Shown: positions 53,686 to 62,097, numbered from the stretch's first letter. The stretch is 64,000 nucleotides of DNA from Lacrimispora algidixylanolytica (GCF_003609635.1 NZ_MCIA01000031.1:332701-396700), one strand, 5' to 3'. Translations and numbers: made by a program. The notes: a model not told the origin generated them from the letters alone.

Positions 53686-55202
53686 AGTTTGATCCCTCCG
53701 CCATAAAAGGTGGAAAATAAAAACACTCCCACAAAGCAGACCACAAAAACAGTAATCAATAACCTTACAATAAAGGTTTTTCGAAATCCAGAAATCAACA
53801 TAGCGATATTTTTAATATCCATCATTGGACCAAATACTAAAAATCCAAGGATTCCTCCTACTGGAAATACAGAAGCCATGGTTCTAGCCACCACTGCATC
53901 TGAGGAAGAACAAAGGGATAAAACAAAAGCCATTGCCATTAAAAACAGTATGGACCAAACAAGAGAACTCCCTGATCCCGTAGCAATCATGGCTGGTCGA
54001 AACTGTTGGAACAGTGCTGAGATAAAGATACCTGTAAGAAGATATTTCCCCACACTAAAAAATTCATTCTGGGCGTGGCGTATCATTTGAAGAAATCGTG
54101 AGGAGGTATCATCCACTAGGTCTTCTGCTATGCTTCCAACAATCTTGCCTGTAAACACCTTCTCTGGTGGTAAAACAAGGTATGTGAGTCCAGATACAAC
54201 GGCGCAGAGAATACCAAGCCCGCTTCTAGCGCCAATCATAGCTAAATTTCCATTGAATGCATACCAAGTGGATAAAATCACAACCGGATTAATCACCGGA
54301 GAAACTAACATAAAGGTGACAGCCGCAGAGATTGGCACTCCCTTTTTTACCAGGCTTTTAAACACTGGAATGGAGGCACAATCACATACTGGTAGGCAAA
54401 AACCTGCAAAAACCGCAAATATCTGAGCCGGAATGACCTTCTTTGGAAACTTCCTTTGAATCCAGTCAGGGCTTATATATACCTGAATGGCGGAGGAAAG
54501 AAGGACACCAATGGCTAGAAACGGCACTGCCTGTAAAAATACACCTAAAAATACGGTGAGAAATATATCATAAGAAAAACTGATAGAACCTAGAATCGGC
54601 TTTATCATCAAATACAAAACAGCCGCCGCAGTGACAGACATAAGCCAGATATGAGGCTTTACATCGTAGCGAAATAACTGATTCATAAACCCTTTCCAGT
54701 TATCCTCAGTAAAAACCGGTAGATCCCGTCCAAATTTAACTTCTTTTGCTTCGCCTGTTGATAAATAAGTGCAATCGCTAGCAGCCACCTGGGACATGGA
54801 GATAGCCCCAGAATCGGCAATCCTGTGATCCAGTAATGTTTCATCGGCTGCGTAAATAACCTTTTCTATGCTGATCACAGGCTTCATTTGAAACTGTAAA
54901 AACATCTGTTCAAAGGTATGAAAATGCTCCATACCATTCCATTCAATCAAAACCAGATCCACTGGTTCCTCCGTAAGCTGGTTAAAGATCTCCTCACATA
55001 TTTCATATGGGACCTCTTCAAGCTGACTTTTTGTATATTGCATACAACGGATGTGCTCTGCTTCCACTAAGGGAACGTCCCCGTTTTCAAACTGAATCAC
55101 CAAGATGTCCTGCTCTTTCAGCTCTTTTTCTGCCAGCCGGTTGATGATTGTGGTCTTGCCGGAATCCAATAATCCGGTAACCACCCATGCAGGAGTTATC
55201 AT
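53682..55202 (-). CDS. Fusion: N-terminal G3E-like P-loop domain plus YcgR/UPF0718-type permease
   Basis: The 506-residue product begins MITPAWVVTGLLDSGKTTII, with P-loop GLLDSGKTT at residues 10-18, and continues as a CobW-like domain to about 165 (DLVLIEWNGMEHFHTFEQM). It has no CxCC motif and no clear NKxD. The C-terminal half (about 185-506) is a permease of the UPF0718 type with about 8 helices and the conserved CLPVCDCASIPVFKSLVKKG and VSPVINPVV; a later CSSSDAVVARTMA segment matches. Fusion of the two is seen; that the P-loop half gates or loads the permease is inference. It starts one base after the upstream GTPase stop. Confidence 0.85.
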   Translation of the reverse strand: MITPAWVVTGLLDSGKTTIINRLAEKELKEQDILVIQFENGDVPLVEAEHIRCMQYTKSQLEEVPYEICEEIFNQLTEEPVDLVLIEWNGMEHFHTFEQMFLQFQMKPVISIEKVIYAADETLLDHRIADSGAISMSQVAASDCTYLSTGEAKEVKFGRDLPVFTEDNWKGFMNQLFRYDVKPHIWLMSVTAAAVLYLMIKPILGSISFSYDIFLTVFLGVFLQAVPFLAIGVLLSSAIQVYISPDWIQRKFPKKVIPAQIFAVFAGFCLPVCDCASIPVFKSLVKKGVPISAAVTFMLVSPVINPVVILSTWYAFNGNLAMIGARSGLGILCAVVSGLTYLVLPPEKVFTGKIVGSIAEDLVDDTSSRFLQMIRHAQNEFFSVGKYLLTGIFISALFQQFRPAMIATGSGSSLVWSILFLMAMAFVLSLCSSSDAVVARTMASVFPVGGILGFLVFGPMMDIKNIAMLISGFRKTFIVRLLITVFVVCFVGVFLFSTFYGGGIKL

Positions 55203-55203
55203 A

Positions 55204-56148
55204 TTATAGTTTCCCTTCAAATATAGATTTTATTTGCTGTTCCTTAATTCCAGTCCCAATAAAGCAGATTTTGTTTCCCTCTGCCAAACAAGGCTCTATT
55301 TTAAGTATTCCTGGTATGTAATGAAATAAGACCGTAGCATCCTTACAGCTTACGATCCCTTTTCCTCTTAGAATCATTCCATCCGCCTTATGAATCACCA
55401 GCTCCAGCTTATCTTTTAACTCTTTTGTCGTGAGAGTGGCATCGCATTCGAGAGTGACAGAAGCAAATACCTCTCTGGCAAGACGAAACGGAGAAGATAA
55501 TCCACGTAGAATATGAGATATCTTTGGGGTCCTTATAACTTCTTCCCGAAGCGCCTCCACTGCCTGCACCCGGGTTCCTGATCGGAATACAGCCGCTGGT
55601 ATGGTATCCCAAAAGTCAGTCTCAAGCCTTGCTTCCTGATTGCACGCTCTTAGTTTACCAAGAATTCCCTTCATCTCACCCGAATCGCCATTCATATGAC
55701 TGATGAGAATCAGGTCTGCATACCGGATCTGATCCATAAAAAACTCACCGTAATTTTCTTTATACTTATCAAATCTTCTGCTGTCCACTACGGTAATGCA
55801 GCGCTTGATCTCTACAAGCTCCTTCTGCTTTAAGCAGGCTTTTATAATATCCGATAGTTTACCCACTCCAGATGGTTCAACCAAAATCACATCTGGCTGG
55901 TATTCCTTTACAATCTGTCCAATGGCTTTATAAAAATCACCAGCTATGCTGCAGCAAATACAACCCGCACTTAAACTGGTAACTGTAATATCACAGCTTG
56001 TTAAAAAGCTGGCATCAATCCCCGCTTCTCCGAAGTCATTTTCAATGACTACGATTTTTTGTCCTTGAAACACGTGGTCAGCCATTGTCTGTATCAACGT
56101 TGTCTTTCCCGCTCCCAAGAAACCAGATACGATATAAAGATCTGTCAT
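55204..56148 (-). CDS. G3E-family (CobW-like) GTPase, presumed zinc metallochaperone
   Basis: The 314-residue GTPase has P-loop SGFLGAGKTTLIQ near residues 8-17, GCICCS (CxCC) near 60, EPSGVGKLS and VVDSRRFD motifs, and a short C-terminal domain (about 215-314). It differs clearly from the downstream copy (shorter, with no acidic insert). It lies 21 bases after znuB and one base before the fusion gene, suggesting a shared role in zinc handling. The G4 motif reads ISHMNGD, weaker than NKxD. Confidence 0.88.
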   Translation of the reverse strand: MTDLYIVSGFLGAGKTTLIQTMADHVFQGQKIVVIENDFGEAGIDASFLTSCDITVTSLSAGCICCSIAGDFYKAIGQIVKEYQPDVILVEPSGVGKLSDIIKACLKQKELVEIKRCITVVDSRRFDKYKENYGEFFMDQIRYADLILISHMNGDSGEMKGILGKLRACNQEARLETDFWDTIPAAVFRSGTRVQAVEALREEVIRTPKISHILRGLSSPFRLAREVFASVTLECDATLTTKELKDKLELVIHKADGMILRGKGIVSCKDATVLFHYIPGILKIEPCLAEGNKICFIGTGIKEQQIKSIFEGKL

Positions 56149-56169
56149 TTATTTACTCCTTACTGCCTG

Positions 56170-56976
56170 TTATCCTTTTCCGCCAAGTACCTTTTTACCG
56201 GTAAAAATAAGCAGAAGAGAAAGGACTCCCACCAAAACTATGGTTCCTCCTGGTTTCAGTCCAAAATAATAGGCAAAAAAAAGCCCTGCGATCATAAACA
56301 CAACATCAAAGCTTATGGCATAAATTACCGTCTGCTTATAATTTTTCCCAAACTGCATAGCACAGGCCACAGGGATCACCATCATGGAAGACACGATGAG
56401 TGCTCCTACCGTCCTAGCTGCAATGGAAATAACGGCTGCCGTTAATATGGTGAATATGAAATTAACTTGTTTCACCGGTACTCCTGCCAGCCTTGCGCTG
56501 CGTTCATCAAGGGCCATATAAAATAGTTCTTTGTATAATAGTAAAAACACGAGAAGGACCACCGCAGAAACTCCAATGACCAGATACATCTCCATATCAC
56601 TAATTGCTACAATACTGCCAAAAAGAAAGCTGTTAAAGTTTGCCGAATTCTTTACAAATCCAGATAACACTCCAGCAAGTCCGATTCCGGCAGACATCAT
56701 AATGGCAATCGACATCTCAGAATAACGAGGCAGTTTCCTGCGAATAGCCTCAATTCCAAAGGCTGCAATGATACAGGCTGCTGCTGCACTGGCTACAGGG
56801 TTGATTCCGAGAATAAGCCCTGCCGCAACTCCGGCAAGAGAAGTATGGGAAAGGGCATCCCCTATCATGGACAATCGTTTTAGTACAATAACGACACCAA
56901 TACAAGGGATCACAGTTGCCAGCAGAATTCCCACCAGGAATGCACGCTGCATAAATCCATAGTTAAATATCTCCAT
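56170..56976 (-). CDS. znuB: Zinc/manganese ABC transporter permease ZnuB
   Basis: The 268-residue permease has 8-9 hydrophobic segments and the family core IGVVIVLKRLSMIGDALSHTSLAGVAAGLILG (about residues 24-55), DERSARLAGVPVKQVNFIFTILTAAVISIAARTVGALIVSSMMVIP and GLKPGGTIVLVGV. It carries divalent metal across the membrane, energised by ZnuC. GGAG-AAAACC precedes ATG 56976, which overlaps the end of znuC by 14 bases. Confidence 0.95.
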   Translation of the reverse strand: MEIFNYGFMQRAFLVGILLATVIPCIGVVIVLKRLSMIGDALSHTSLAGVAAGLILGINPVASAAAACIIAAFGIEAIRRKLPRYSEMSIAIMMSAGIGLAGVLSGFVKNSANFNSFLFGSIVAISDMEMYLVIGVSAVVLLVFLLLYKELFYMALDERSARLAGVPVKQVNFIFTILTAAVISIAARTVGALIVSSMMVIPVACAMQFGKNYKQTVIYAISFDVVFMIAGLFFAYYFGLKPGGTIVLVGVLSLLLIFTGKKVLGGKG

Positions 56977-57670
56977 GGTTTTCTCCTTTCCTCTCCTCTA
57001 TTACTCGTTTCATCACTCCATCTTGTAGCTGCCAGACATCGTCTGTAAGCTCTGATAAACAGTTTCTGTCATGGGTAACCATAAAAACAGTTACCCCGTC
57101 TTCGCGATTGAATTTCTTGATCAGCCGGTAAAACTCTTCCGTGTTTTCCTTATCCACTCCAGAAGTTGGCTCATCAAGAATTAAAAGTTTTGGCTGATTT
57201 ACCAGAGCACGGGCAAGAAGGACCCTCTGTTGCTGGCCCCCGGAAAGCTTTCCAATGAGTCGCTTTTGAAACGGCTCCATTCCTACCTGACTAAGTACCT
57301 GATGTACCAGTTCCTTTTCCTTTTTTCCGCCAAACCGAAATAAGCCAATCCGGGAATAGAGATTTGCCTGAACGATCTCCTCCACCGAAGCAGGGAAATC
57401 CTTATAAGATGCCATTCCATTTTGAGGAACGTAGCCCACCTGGCTCCAGCTATCAAATAGCTTTAGCTCCCGGCCCATGAGACCTATGGTGCCATTTTCC
57501 CCAGTTAAGGGCAGTTCTCCTAACAACATCTTTATTAATGTACTTTTTCCGGCCCCGTTGGCTCCGATCAAAGCGGCAAATCGGCCCTCTGGAACACAAC
57601 AATCTGCTCCGTTTAAAACCGGCGTATTTCCATAGGAAAAGGTCAAGCCCTTTATTTCAATCGCGTTCAC
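56963..57670 (-). CDS. znuC: Zinc ABC transporter ATP-binding protein ZnuC
   Basis: The 235-residue ATPase has Walker A GANGAGKST near 35, Q-loop GYVPQNGMASYKDFP, signature LSGGQQQRVLLARALV, Walker B LLILDEPTSGVD and H-loop VFMVTHDR. The FPASVEEIV segment after the Q-loop is typical of ZnuC/MntB. It lies 21 bases after znuA. The extreme C-terminus is short and basic. Confidence 0.95.
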   Translation of the reverse strand: MNAIEIKGLTFSYGNTPVLNGADCCVPEGRFAALIGANGAGKSTLIKMLLGELPLTGENGTIGLMGRELKLFDSWSQVGYVPQNGMASYKDFPASVEEIVQANLYSRIGLFRFGGKKEKELVHQVLSQVGMEPFQKRLIGKLSGGQQQRVLLARALVNQPKLLILDEPTSGVDKENTEEFYRLIKKFNREDGVTVFMVTHDRNCLSELTDDVWQLQDGVMKRVIEERKGENHGDI

Positions 57671-57691
57671 AATTCTTACTCCTGTTCCTTT

Positions 57692-58648
57692 TTATTCAAG
57701 TGCATCCTTTATGGCAACAAGGTTCTTCTCCATGACTGAAAAATAGTCCTCTCCATCTTTTACTTCCTGATCGCTAAGACCTTCTACCGGACTTAGTACC
57801 TGAATCTTTGCTCCAGTCTCTTTTGCAATGGCCTCAGCCACCTTAGGACTTACAAGTTCCTCAAAAAAGATGGTTTTAACCTTATTCTCCTTGACAAAAT
57901 CAATGACTTCAGCCATTCTTGCGGGATCTGGTTCCGAATCTGGCGTTAAACCTTCAATTCCAACCTGGGTCAGACCATAGGCGGCACACAAATATCCGTA
58001 GGCTTCATGGGATACTACAATGGATTTGTTTTGAAGAGGATGTAAGGTATCCCTAAAAGATTGATCCAGCTTATCAAACTTTTCTGCGTAGGTCTTATAA
58101 TTGGCCTCATAATAATCCTTGTTTACAGGATCGGCCTTCACAAGTCCTTCTTTTATGTTTTCCATTTCCTTTTTTGCATTTTGAGGATCCAACCATACAT
58201 GAGGATCAAATTCTCCATGGTCATGTTCTTTGTCCTCTTCTTTATGAGCCTCTCCTTCTTCTTCATGGCCTTCCTTCAATGTAATACCAGTGGAAGCTTC
58301 TACAACAATCAGGTTCTTATTACCAAGGCTCTTTAATACATCTTCCGTCCAATGTTCCATTCCGGCACCGCTGTAGATAAATACATTGGATTCCTCCAAA
58401 CTGGCGATATCACGGGTTCCCGGTTCCCACTCATGAGGCTCAGTCCCTGATGGAACCATATTTTTCACGTTGACCTTATCTCCGCCTACCTTTAAGGTGA
58501 AGTCATAGACTGGGTAAAAACTAGTCATGACATTAAGCTTATCCCCTTTGTCTTCCTTTTGTTTTCCGGCACAGCCGGTAAGCAGAACACTAATAGAAAG
58601 GGCAGCAATTGCTAGAAAGCAACTCGCCCTCTTTCTGTTTTTTTTCAT
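57692..58648 (-). CDS. znuA: Zinc-binding lipoprotein ZnuA
   Basis: The 318-residue product has a lipoprotein signal (Cys near residue 26, LLTGC) and a cluster A-I metal-binding fold. Ligand-bearing segments are GTEPHEWEPGTRD (His near 71), DPHVWLDP, VVSHEAYGYLCAAYGL and ELVSPKVAEAIAKETGA. A His/Glu-rich loop (EEGEAHKEEDKEHDHGE, about residues 132-150) is the feature used by zinc-specific members to gather zinc. It starts the uptake part of the operon; GGAGGAATAAA precedes the ATG. Confidence 0.95.
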   Translation of the reverse strand: MKKNRKRASCFLAIAALSISVLLTGCAGKQKEDKGDKLNVMTSFYPVYDFTLKVGGDKVNVKNMVPSGTEPHEWEPGTRDIASLEESNVFIYSGAGMEHWTEDVLKSLGNKNLIVVEASTGITLKEGHEEEGEAHKEEDKEHDHGEFDPHVWLDPQNAKKEMENIKEGLVKADPVNKDYYEANYKTYAEKFDKLDQSFRDTLHPLQNKSIVVSHEAYGYLCAAYGLTQVGIEGLTPDSEPDPARMAEVIDFVKENKVKTIFFEELVSPKVAEAIAKETGAKIQVLSPVEGLSDQEVKDGEDYFSVMEKNLVAIKDALE

Positions 58649-58685
58649 TTTATTCCTCCGTTTTTACGATAAAACACAAGCTCAG

Positions 58686-58711
58686 ATCATTCTCTTACTC
58701 ATAAGAATGAT
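58686..58711. repeat. Inverted repeat between the Cys-rich peptide gene and znuA
   Basis: ATCATTCT (58686-58693) and AGAATGAT (58704-58711) are 10 bases apart, ending at the stop codon of the upstream gene. It may be a Zur operator for an internal promoter, or an mRNA processing hairpin. The same 8-base arms, with a 4-base loop, recur at 62256-62275. Confidence 0.4.
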
Positions 58712-59023
58712 TCAACGATTCAAACGGACCTTTAATCCAACCAGGGATAACCTAGAAGATAAAATTCCGGCATTATATTTTCTTGCCTGATTTTTAAAAC
58801 AATTGTATGCGAAAATAAATAAGATCCCGCTCCCCAATGTCTGGGAAAGCAAATGAACTGTGCGGATACAAGTCCTAAGTTCAGAACAAACTACGCAGTT
58901 CATGCCTGTACAATCATGATTTAAATGCGTCAGCACAAAGATGGAAGAAAAAAGAAGGGTCATTGCAATTATTACAGCAAGTAGCATTGCAATCTGTTGC
59001 CTGTGATGTTTAAAAGCTATCAT
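58712..59023 (-). CDS. Small Cys-containing membrane protein of the zinc operon
   Basis: The 103-residue product has one N-terminal helix (QIAMLLAVIIAMTLLFSSIFVLTHL) and a second (LGSGILFIFAYNCF). Between them, outside the membrane, is NHDCTGMNCVVCSELRTC, four Cys and one His in 17 residues, a likely metal-binding knuckle. I choose the ATG at 59023 because AAAGGAG sits 7 bases upstream; in-frame ATGs at 59047 and 59071 lack a site. I recognise no named family. Position between zur and znuA argues for a zinc role. Confidence 0.6.
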   Translation of the reverse strand: MIAFKHHRQQIAMLLAVIIAMTLLFSSIFVLTHLNHDCTGMNCVVCSELRTCIRTVHLLSQTLGSGILFIFAYNCFKNQARKYNAGILSSRLSLVGLKVRLNR

Positions 59024-59052
59024 TCCCGTTCTCCTTTTCTTGTCCATTTTAT

Positions 59053-59457
59053 TTACTGGCACTGGCTGCAATAGCCGTAAAGCACCATATGATGCTGATC
59101 TAATCTAAATCCATGGTCTTCGTTGATATGCTCATAGAATGCATCCAGCTTGGAGCACTCCAAAGGAATAATCCCACCGCACTTTAAGCATACCAGCTTA
59201 CCTACATTGCTATATATGTCTTCACCGATGTAACGAAACTGTGCTTTGGATCCGTCTACAGACGGGATTTTTACCACGGCCCCGTCATCTGTAAGACGTT
59301 CTAGCGCCCGGTATACCGTTGTCTGTCCTACATGGATCCCGTCACGGTGGAGACACTCCATAAATTGCTCTACCGTACAAAACATCTCTTTTTGTTTCTC
59401 TAAACAGCTCAAAATAATCTCTTGCTGCTTTGTCCGGTATCTGCCTCTCTCTGCCAT
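59053..59457 (-). CDS. zur: Fur-family regulator, probably Zur
   Basis: The 134-residue protein has the Fur winged helix RTKQQEIILSCLEKQKEMFCTVEQFMECLHRDGIHVGQTTVYRALERLTDDGAVVKI, where TTVYRALxxL is diagnostic. The metal sites include CLKCG near 96 and CSQCQ at the end (structural zinc), and a His-rich HINEDHGFRLDQHHM. It is the first gene of the znu operon, so zinc (Zur) is favoured over iron or peroxide sensing. Its own promoter carries a Fur-box-like dyad. Confidence 0.88.
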   Translation of the reverse strand: MAERGRYRTKQQEIILSCLEKQKEMFCTVEQFMECLHRDGIHVGQTTVYRALERLTDDGAVVKIPSVDGSKAQFRYIGEDIYSNVGKLVCLKCGGIIPLECSKLDAFYEHINEDHGFRLDQHHMVLYGYCSQCQ

Positions 59458-59478
59458 AATATACCCCCGTTTTCGAAA

Positions 59479-59523
59479 TCAGAAATCATTTTCATATTAT
59501 AACACGATTTTTTTCAGTGTCAA
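59479..59523 (-). promoter_or_regulatory. Promoter of the zinc operon with a Fur/Zur-box-like dyad
   Basis: On the minus strand TTGACA (59518-59523), 16 bases, TATAAT (59496-59501). Immediately downstream lies TGAAAATGATTTCTGA (59479-59494), an imperfect dyad (GAAAAT/ATTTC) similar to Fur-type boxes and well placed for repression. The box resemblance is by eye only. Confidence 0.65.
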
Positions 59524-59578
59524 GGTTCTTTCTATATTAGGATAACATGATAACTTCTTTTTTATTTTTTCTTCCCCA

Positions 59579-59607
59579 TTGACAGCTTTGGAAAAACCTG
59601 CTATTAT
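59579..59607 (+). promoter_or_regulatory. Promoter of the cytidylyltransferase-aminotransferase operon
   Basis: TTGACA (59579-59584), 17 bases, TATTAT (59602-59607), about 50 bases upstream of ATG 59657, which follows AAAGGAG. Confidence 0.75.
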
Positions 59608-59656
59608 GTTCATAAATTAACTAATTAATATATTTTTGAACATAAAGGAGAATGTC

Positions 59657-61465
59657 ATGCAGGCTATCATTCTAGCCGCCGGTATGGGACGGCGTTTAAA
59701 AAAGCTGACAGAGAATCAGCCAAAATGTATGGTTCAGGTAAACCAGGTTCCACTGATTGAACGCATGTTAAAACAGTTAGATCAGTATCATTTAAATAGG
59801 ATTATATTGGTCACAGGGCACGAAGGTGAGCAGCTTAGAACCTTCACAGCTTCCTTAACTTTGAGTACCCCCATTATCTATATTGATAATCCGGTGTATC
59901 AGACTACCAATAACATTTATTCCCTGTATCTTGCAAAGGAACACCTTCTTCACGACGATACCATCTTGTTGGAATCCGATTTGATTTTTGAACAGGAGGT
60001 CTTGACCCAGATTATACAAAATCCTTATCCCAATCTGGCATTGGTGGCGCATTTTGAAAGTTGGATGGATGGAACCGTTGTTTTACTTGATGAACAAGAC
60101 AATATTACTAAGTTCTTAACGAGAAAAGATTTCCGGTTTGAAGACATTCATTCCTATTATAAGACGGTAAACATTTATAAGTTCAGCAAGGGCTTTTCTG
60201 AGACCAAGTATGTACCATTTTTAGAAGCCTACAGCAAGGCACTTGGAAATAATGAATATTACGAACAAGTGTTAAAGGTTATTTCCTTATTGGATGATCA
60301 TGACCTAAAGGCTACCCGCCTGGAAAATGGTTTCTGGTATGAGATTGACGATGAACAGGATCTGGATATTGCAGAATCTATTTTTACAGATTCCCAAAGC
60401 AGGCTGAGCAGAATTTCCAGCCGGTACGGCGGATTTTGGCGGTATCCCGGACTTCTTGATTTTTGCTACCTGGTGAATCCTTATTTCCCAAACAGCCGCC
60501 TTATGGGAGAAATCAAGGCCAGCTTTGAAGCCCTGTGCACAAACTATCCTTCCGGTTTGGAAATCAACAATCTTTTGGCTGCAAAATCCTTGGGACTTAA
60601 TCGGGATCATGTACTCACTGGTAATGGGGCTGCAGAACTTATTAAACCATTGATCCGTTTCTTTGAACGTGGGGTGGGCATTGTAAGGCCTTCTTTTGAG
60701 GAATATGGAAACTGCGCTAGGCAGCCAGTCCCGTTTACCGTATCTACTCCGGATTTTTCTTATACGGTGTACGATCTCATGGAATTTTATAAGGATAAGG
60801 AAATTGATGCGCTTGTGCTGGTAAATCCAGAAAACCCCACTGGAAATTACATAAAAAAGAATGACGTTGTTTCTCTTCTTGAATTCTGTGCTGAGAGAAA
60901 TACGTATCTGATTTTGGACGAATCCTTTCTTGACTTTTCTGCTGCGGAAGAAGAGCCATCTTTAATGAACCAGGAGACCCTTGATGCTTACCCAAATCTG
61001 GTTCTTATTAAAAGCATTTCAAAATCCTATGGAGTTCCTGGTCTCCGACTTGGCATCTTAGCTTGCAGTGACCCGTCCGTTACAGCACTTGTTCGAAAAG
61101 AACTGCCTGTCTGGAACATTAACTCCTTGGCAGAATACTTTTTGCAGATTTTTGAGAAATATCAGTCTGACTATACGGAAGCCTTAAGAAGATTTAAGGA
61201 GACACGGATTCACATGTACGAGGAGCTTGGTACCATTCGACAGCTAAAGCTCTACCCATCGGAAGCGAATTTCATTCTGTGTGAGATTATAGATGGATGT
61301 TCCGCTTCCCAAATTGCAGAACTTTTACTCAACCGCTACAACATTTTAGTAAAGGACTTATCAAATAAGTCCGGCATGGAAGGAAGAGAGTTTATACGCA
61401 TTGCAGTCCGTACGAAAGAAGACAACAATCGGCTGGCCGATGCGCTGAAACATATATTACGATAA
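59657..61465 (+). CDS. Fusion: LicC-like nucleotidyltransferase plus class I/II PLP aminotransferase (HisC/CobD-like)
   Basis: The 602-residue protein has an N-terminal NTP transferase (about 1-235): MQAIILAAGMGRRLKKLTENQPKCMV, DTILLESDLIFEQEVL and WYEIDDEQDLDIAE, as in CTP:phosphocholine cytidylyltransferases. The C-terminal domain (about 255-602) is a fold-type I PLP enzyme: TGNGAAELIKPLI, VNPENPTGNYI, YLILDESFLDF and the lysine site SISKSYGVPGLRLG (Lys in S-K-S-Y). CobD/HisC-like enzymes decarboxylate or transaminate amino-acid phosphates. A reasonable inference is synthesis of a CDP-linked amino-alcohol, but the substrate is unknown. Start at ATG 59657 after AAGGAG; the frame opens earlier at a TTG. 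Confidence 0.85.
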   Translation: MQAIILAAGMGRRLKKLTENQPKCMVQVNQVPLIERMLKQLDQYHLNRIILVTGHEGEQLRTFTASLTLSTPIIYIDNPVYQTTNNIYSLYLAKEHLLHDDTILLESDLIFEQEVLTQIIQNPYPNLALVAHFESWMDGTVVLLDEQDNITKFLTRKDFRFEDIHSYYKTVNIYKFSKGFSETKYVPFLEAYSKALGNNEYYEQVLKVISLLDDHDLKATRLENGFWYEIDDEQDLDIAESIFTDSQSRLSRISSRYGGFWRYPGLLDFCYLVNPYFPNSRLMGEIKASFEALCTNYPSGLEINNLLAAKSLGLNRDHVLTGNGAAELIKPLIRFFERGVGIVRPSFEEYGNCARQPVPFTVSTPDFSYTVYDLMEFYKDKEIDALVLVNPENPTGNYIKKNDVVSLLEFCAERNTYLILDESFLDFSAAEEEPSLMNQETLDAYPNLVLIKSISKSYGVPGLRLGILACSDPSVTALVRKELPVWNINSLAEYFLQIFEKYQSDYTEALRRFKETRIHMYEELGTIRQLKLYPSEANFILCEIIDGCSASQIAELLLNRYNILVKDLSNKSGMEGREFIRIAVRTKEDNNRLADALKHILR

Positions 61466-61482
61466 TCAAGGAGGCAACAAAG

Positions 61483-62067
61483 ATGAATACACTGGAAACC
61501 CAAAAAGAAACCTGGAAGCAGATTTGGACCCGCAAGGGAAATGCAGACAGCACTGTAACTGATTTACTTGCTTACGATGGATATGAGGCCACTCAGGTGG
61601 ATATGGAAGAGGTGGCAAGACAAATCATAGAAAGACTGGATATCCGGAAGGAAGATAAGGTCTTGGAAGTTGGATGCGGAGCGGGGGCACTTGCACAGTA
61701 TTTAGACTGCGATTATGTGGGCGTAGATTACTCTCCCACTCTGGTTAAGAAACACATTGAATTTTTAAACCATTCCGTCCTCACAGGTGAAGCTGCTGAC
61801 TTGCCCTTTAAAGATAATTCCTTTGATAAGGTCATCTGTTATGGCGTTTATCTATATTTTGATAATAAAGAGTATGCAAAAGCAGCTACAGAGGAACTTT
61901 TAAGAGTGGCAAAGAAAGGTGTTTTAATTGGAGAGATTCCCATGCGCTCTCACCGGGAAGAGCATCTCTTATTCCAGAAGGATGACTTTAAAGACTGGGA
62001 TCTCAGCGACGGTTTCTATGACCCGTATCGCAAGGATCGTTTCAATGCATTATATGTGTTCTCATAA
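61483..62067 (+). CDS. SAM-dependent methyltransferase
   Basis: The 194-residue class I methyltransferase has motif I VLEVGCGAGALAQYL near residue 60, YVGVDYSPTLV (acidic loop at motif II), ADLPFKDNSFDKVICYGVYLYF, and LLRVAKKGVLIGEIP. There is no signal peptide. GGAGG lies 7 bases before ATG 61483, and the gene begins 17 bases after the fusion gene, so it belongs to the same operon and should act on that pathway's product, perhaps as an N-methylase. Confidence 0.88.
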   Translation: MNTLETQKETWKQIWTRKGNADSTVTDLLAYDGYEATQVDMEEVARQIIERLDIRKEDKVLEVGCGAGALAQYLDCDYVGVDYSPTLVKKHIEFLNHSVLTGEAADLPFKDNSFDKVICYGVYLYFDNKEYAKAATEELLRVAKKGVLIGEIPMRSHREEHLLFQKDDFKDWDLSDGFYDPYRKDRFNALYVFS

Positions 62068-62097
62068 ATTGTAAGGCTTATTAAAAATACCAGTTAA

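Noticed and set aside
59657..61465. PntC-AEP transaminase phosphonate enzyme
   Set aside because: The PLP domain has class I/II HisC/CobD-like motifs, not the class V pattern, and no PEP mutase or phosphonopyruvate decarboxylase gene is near.
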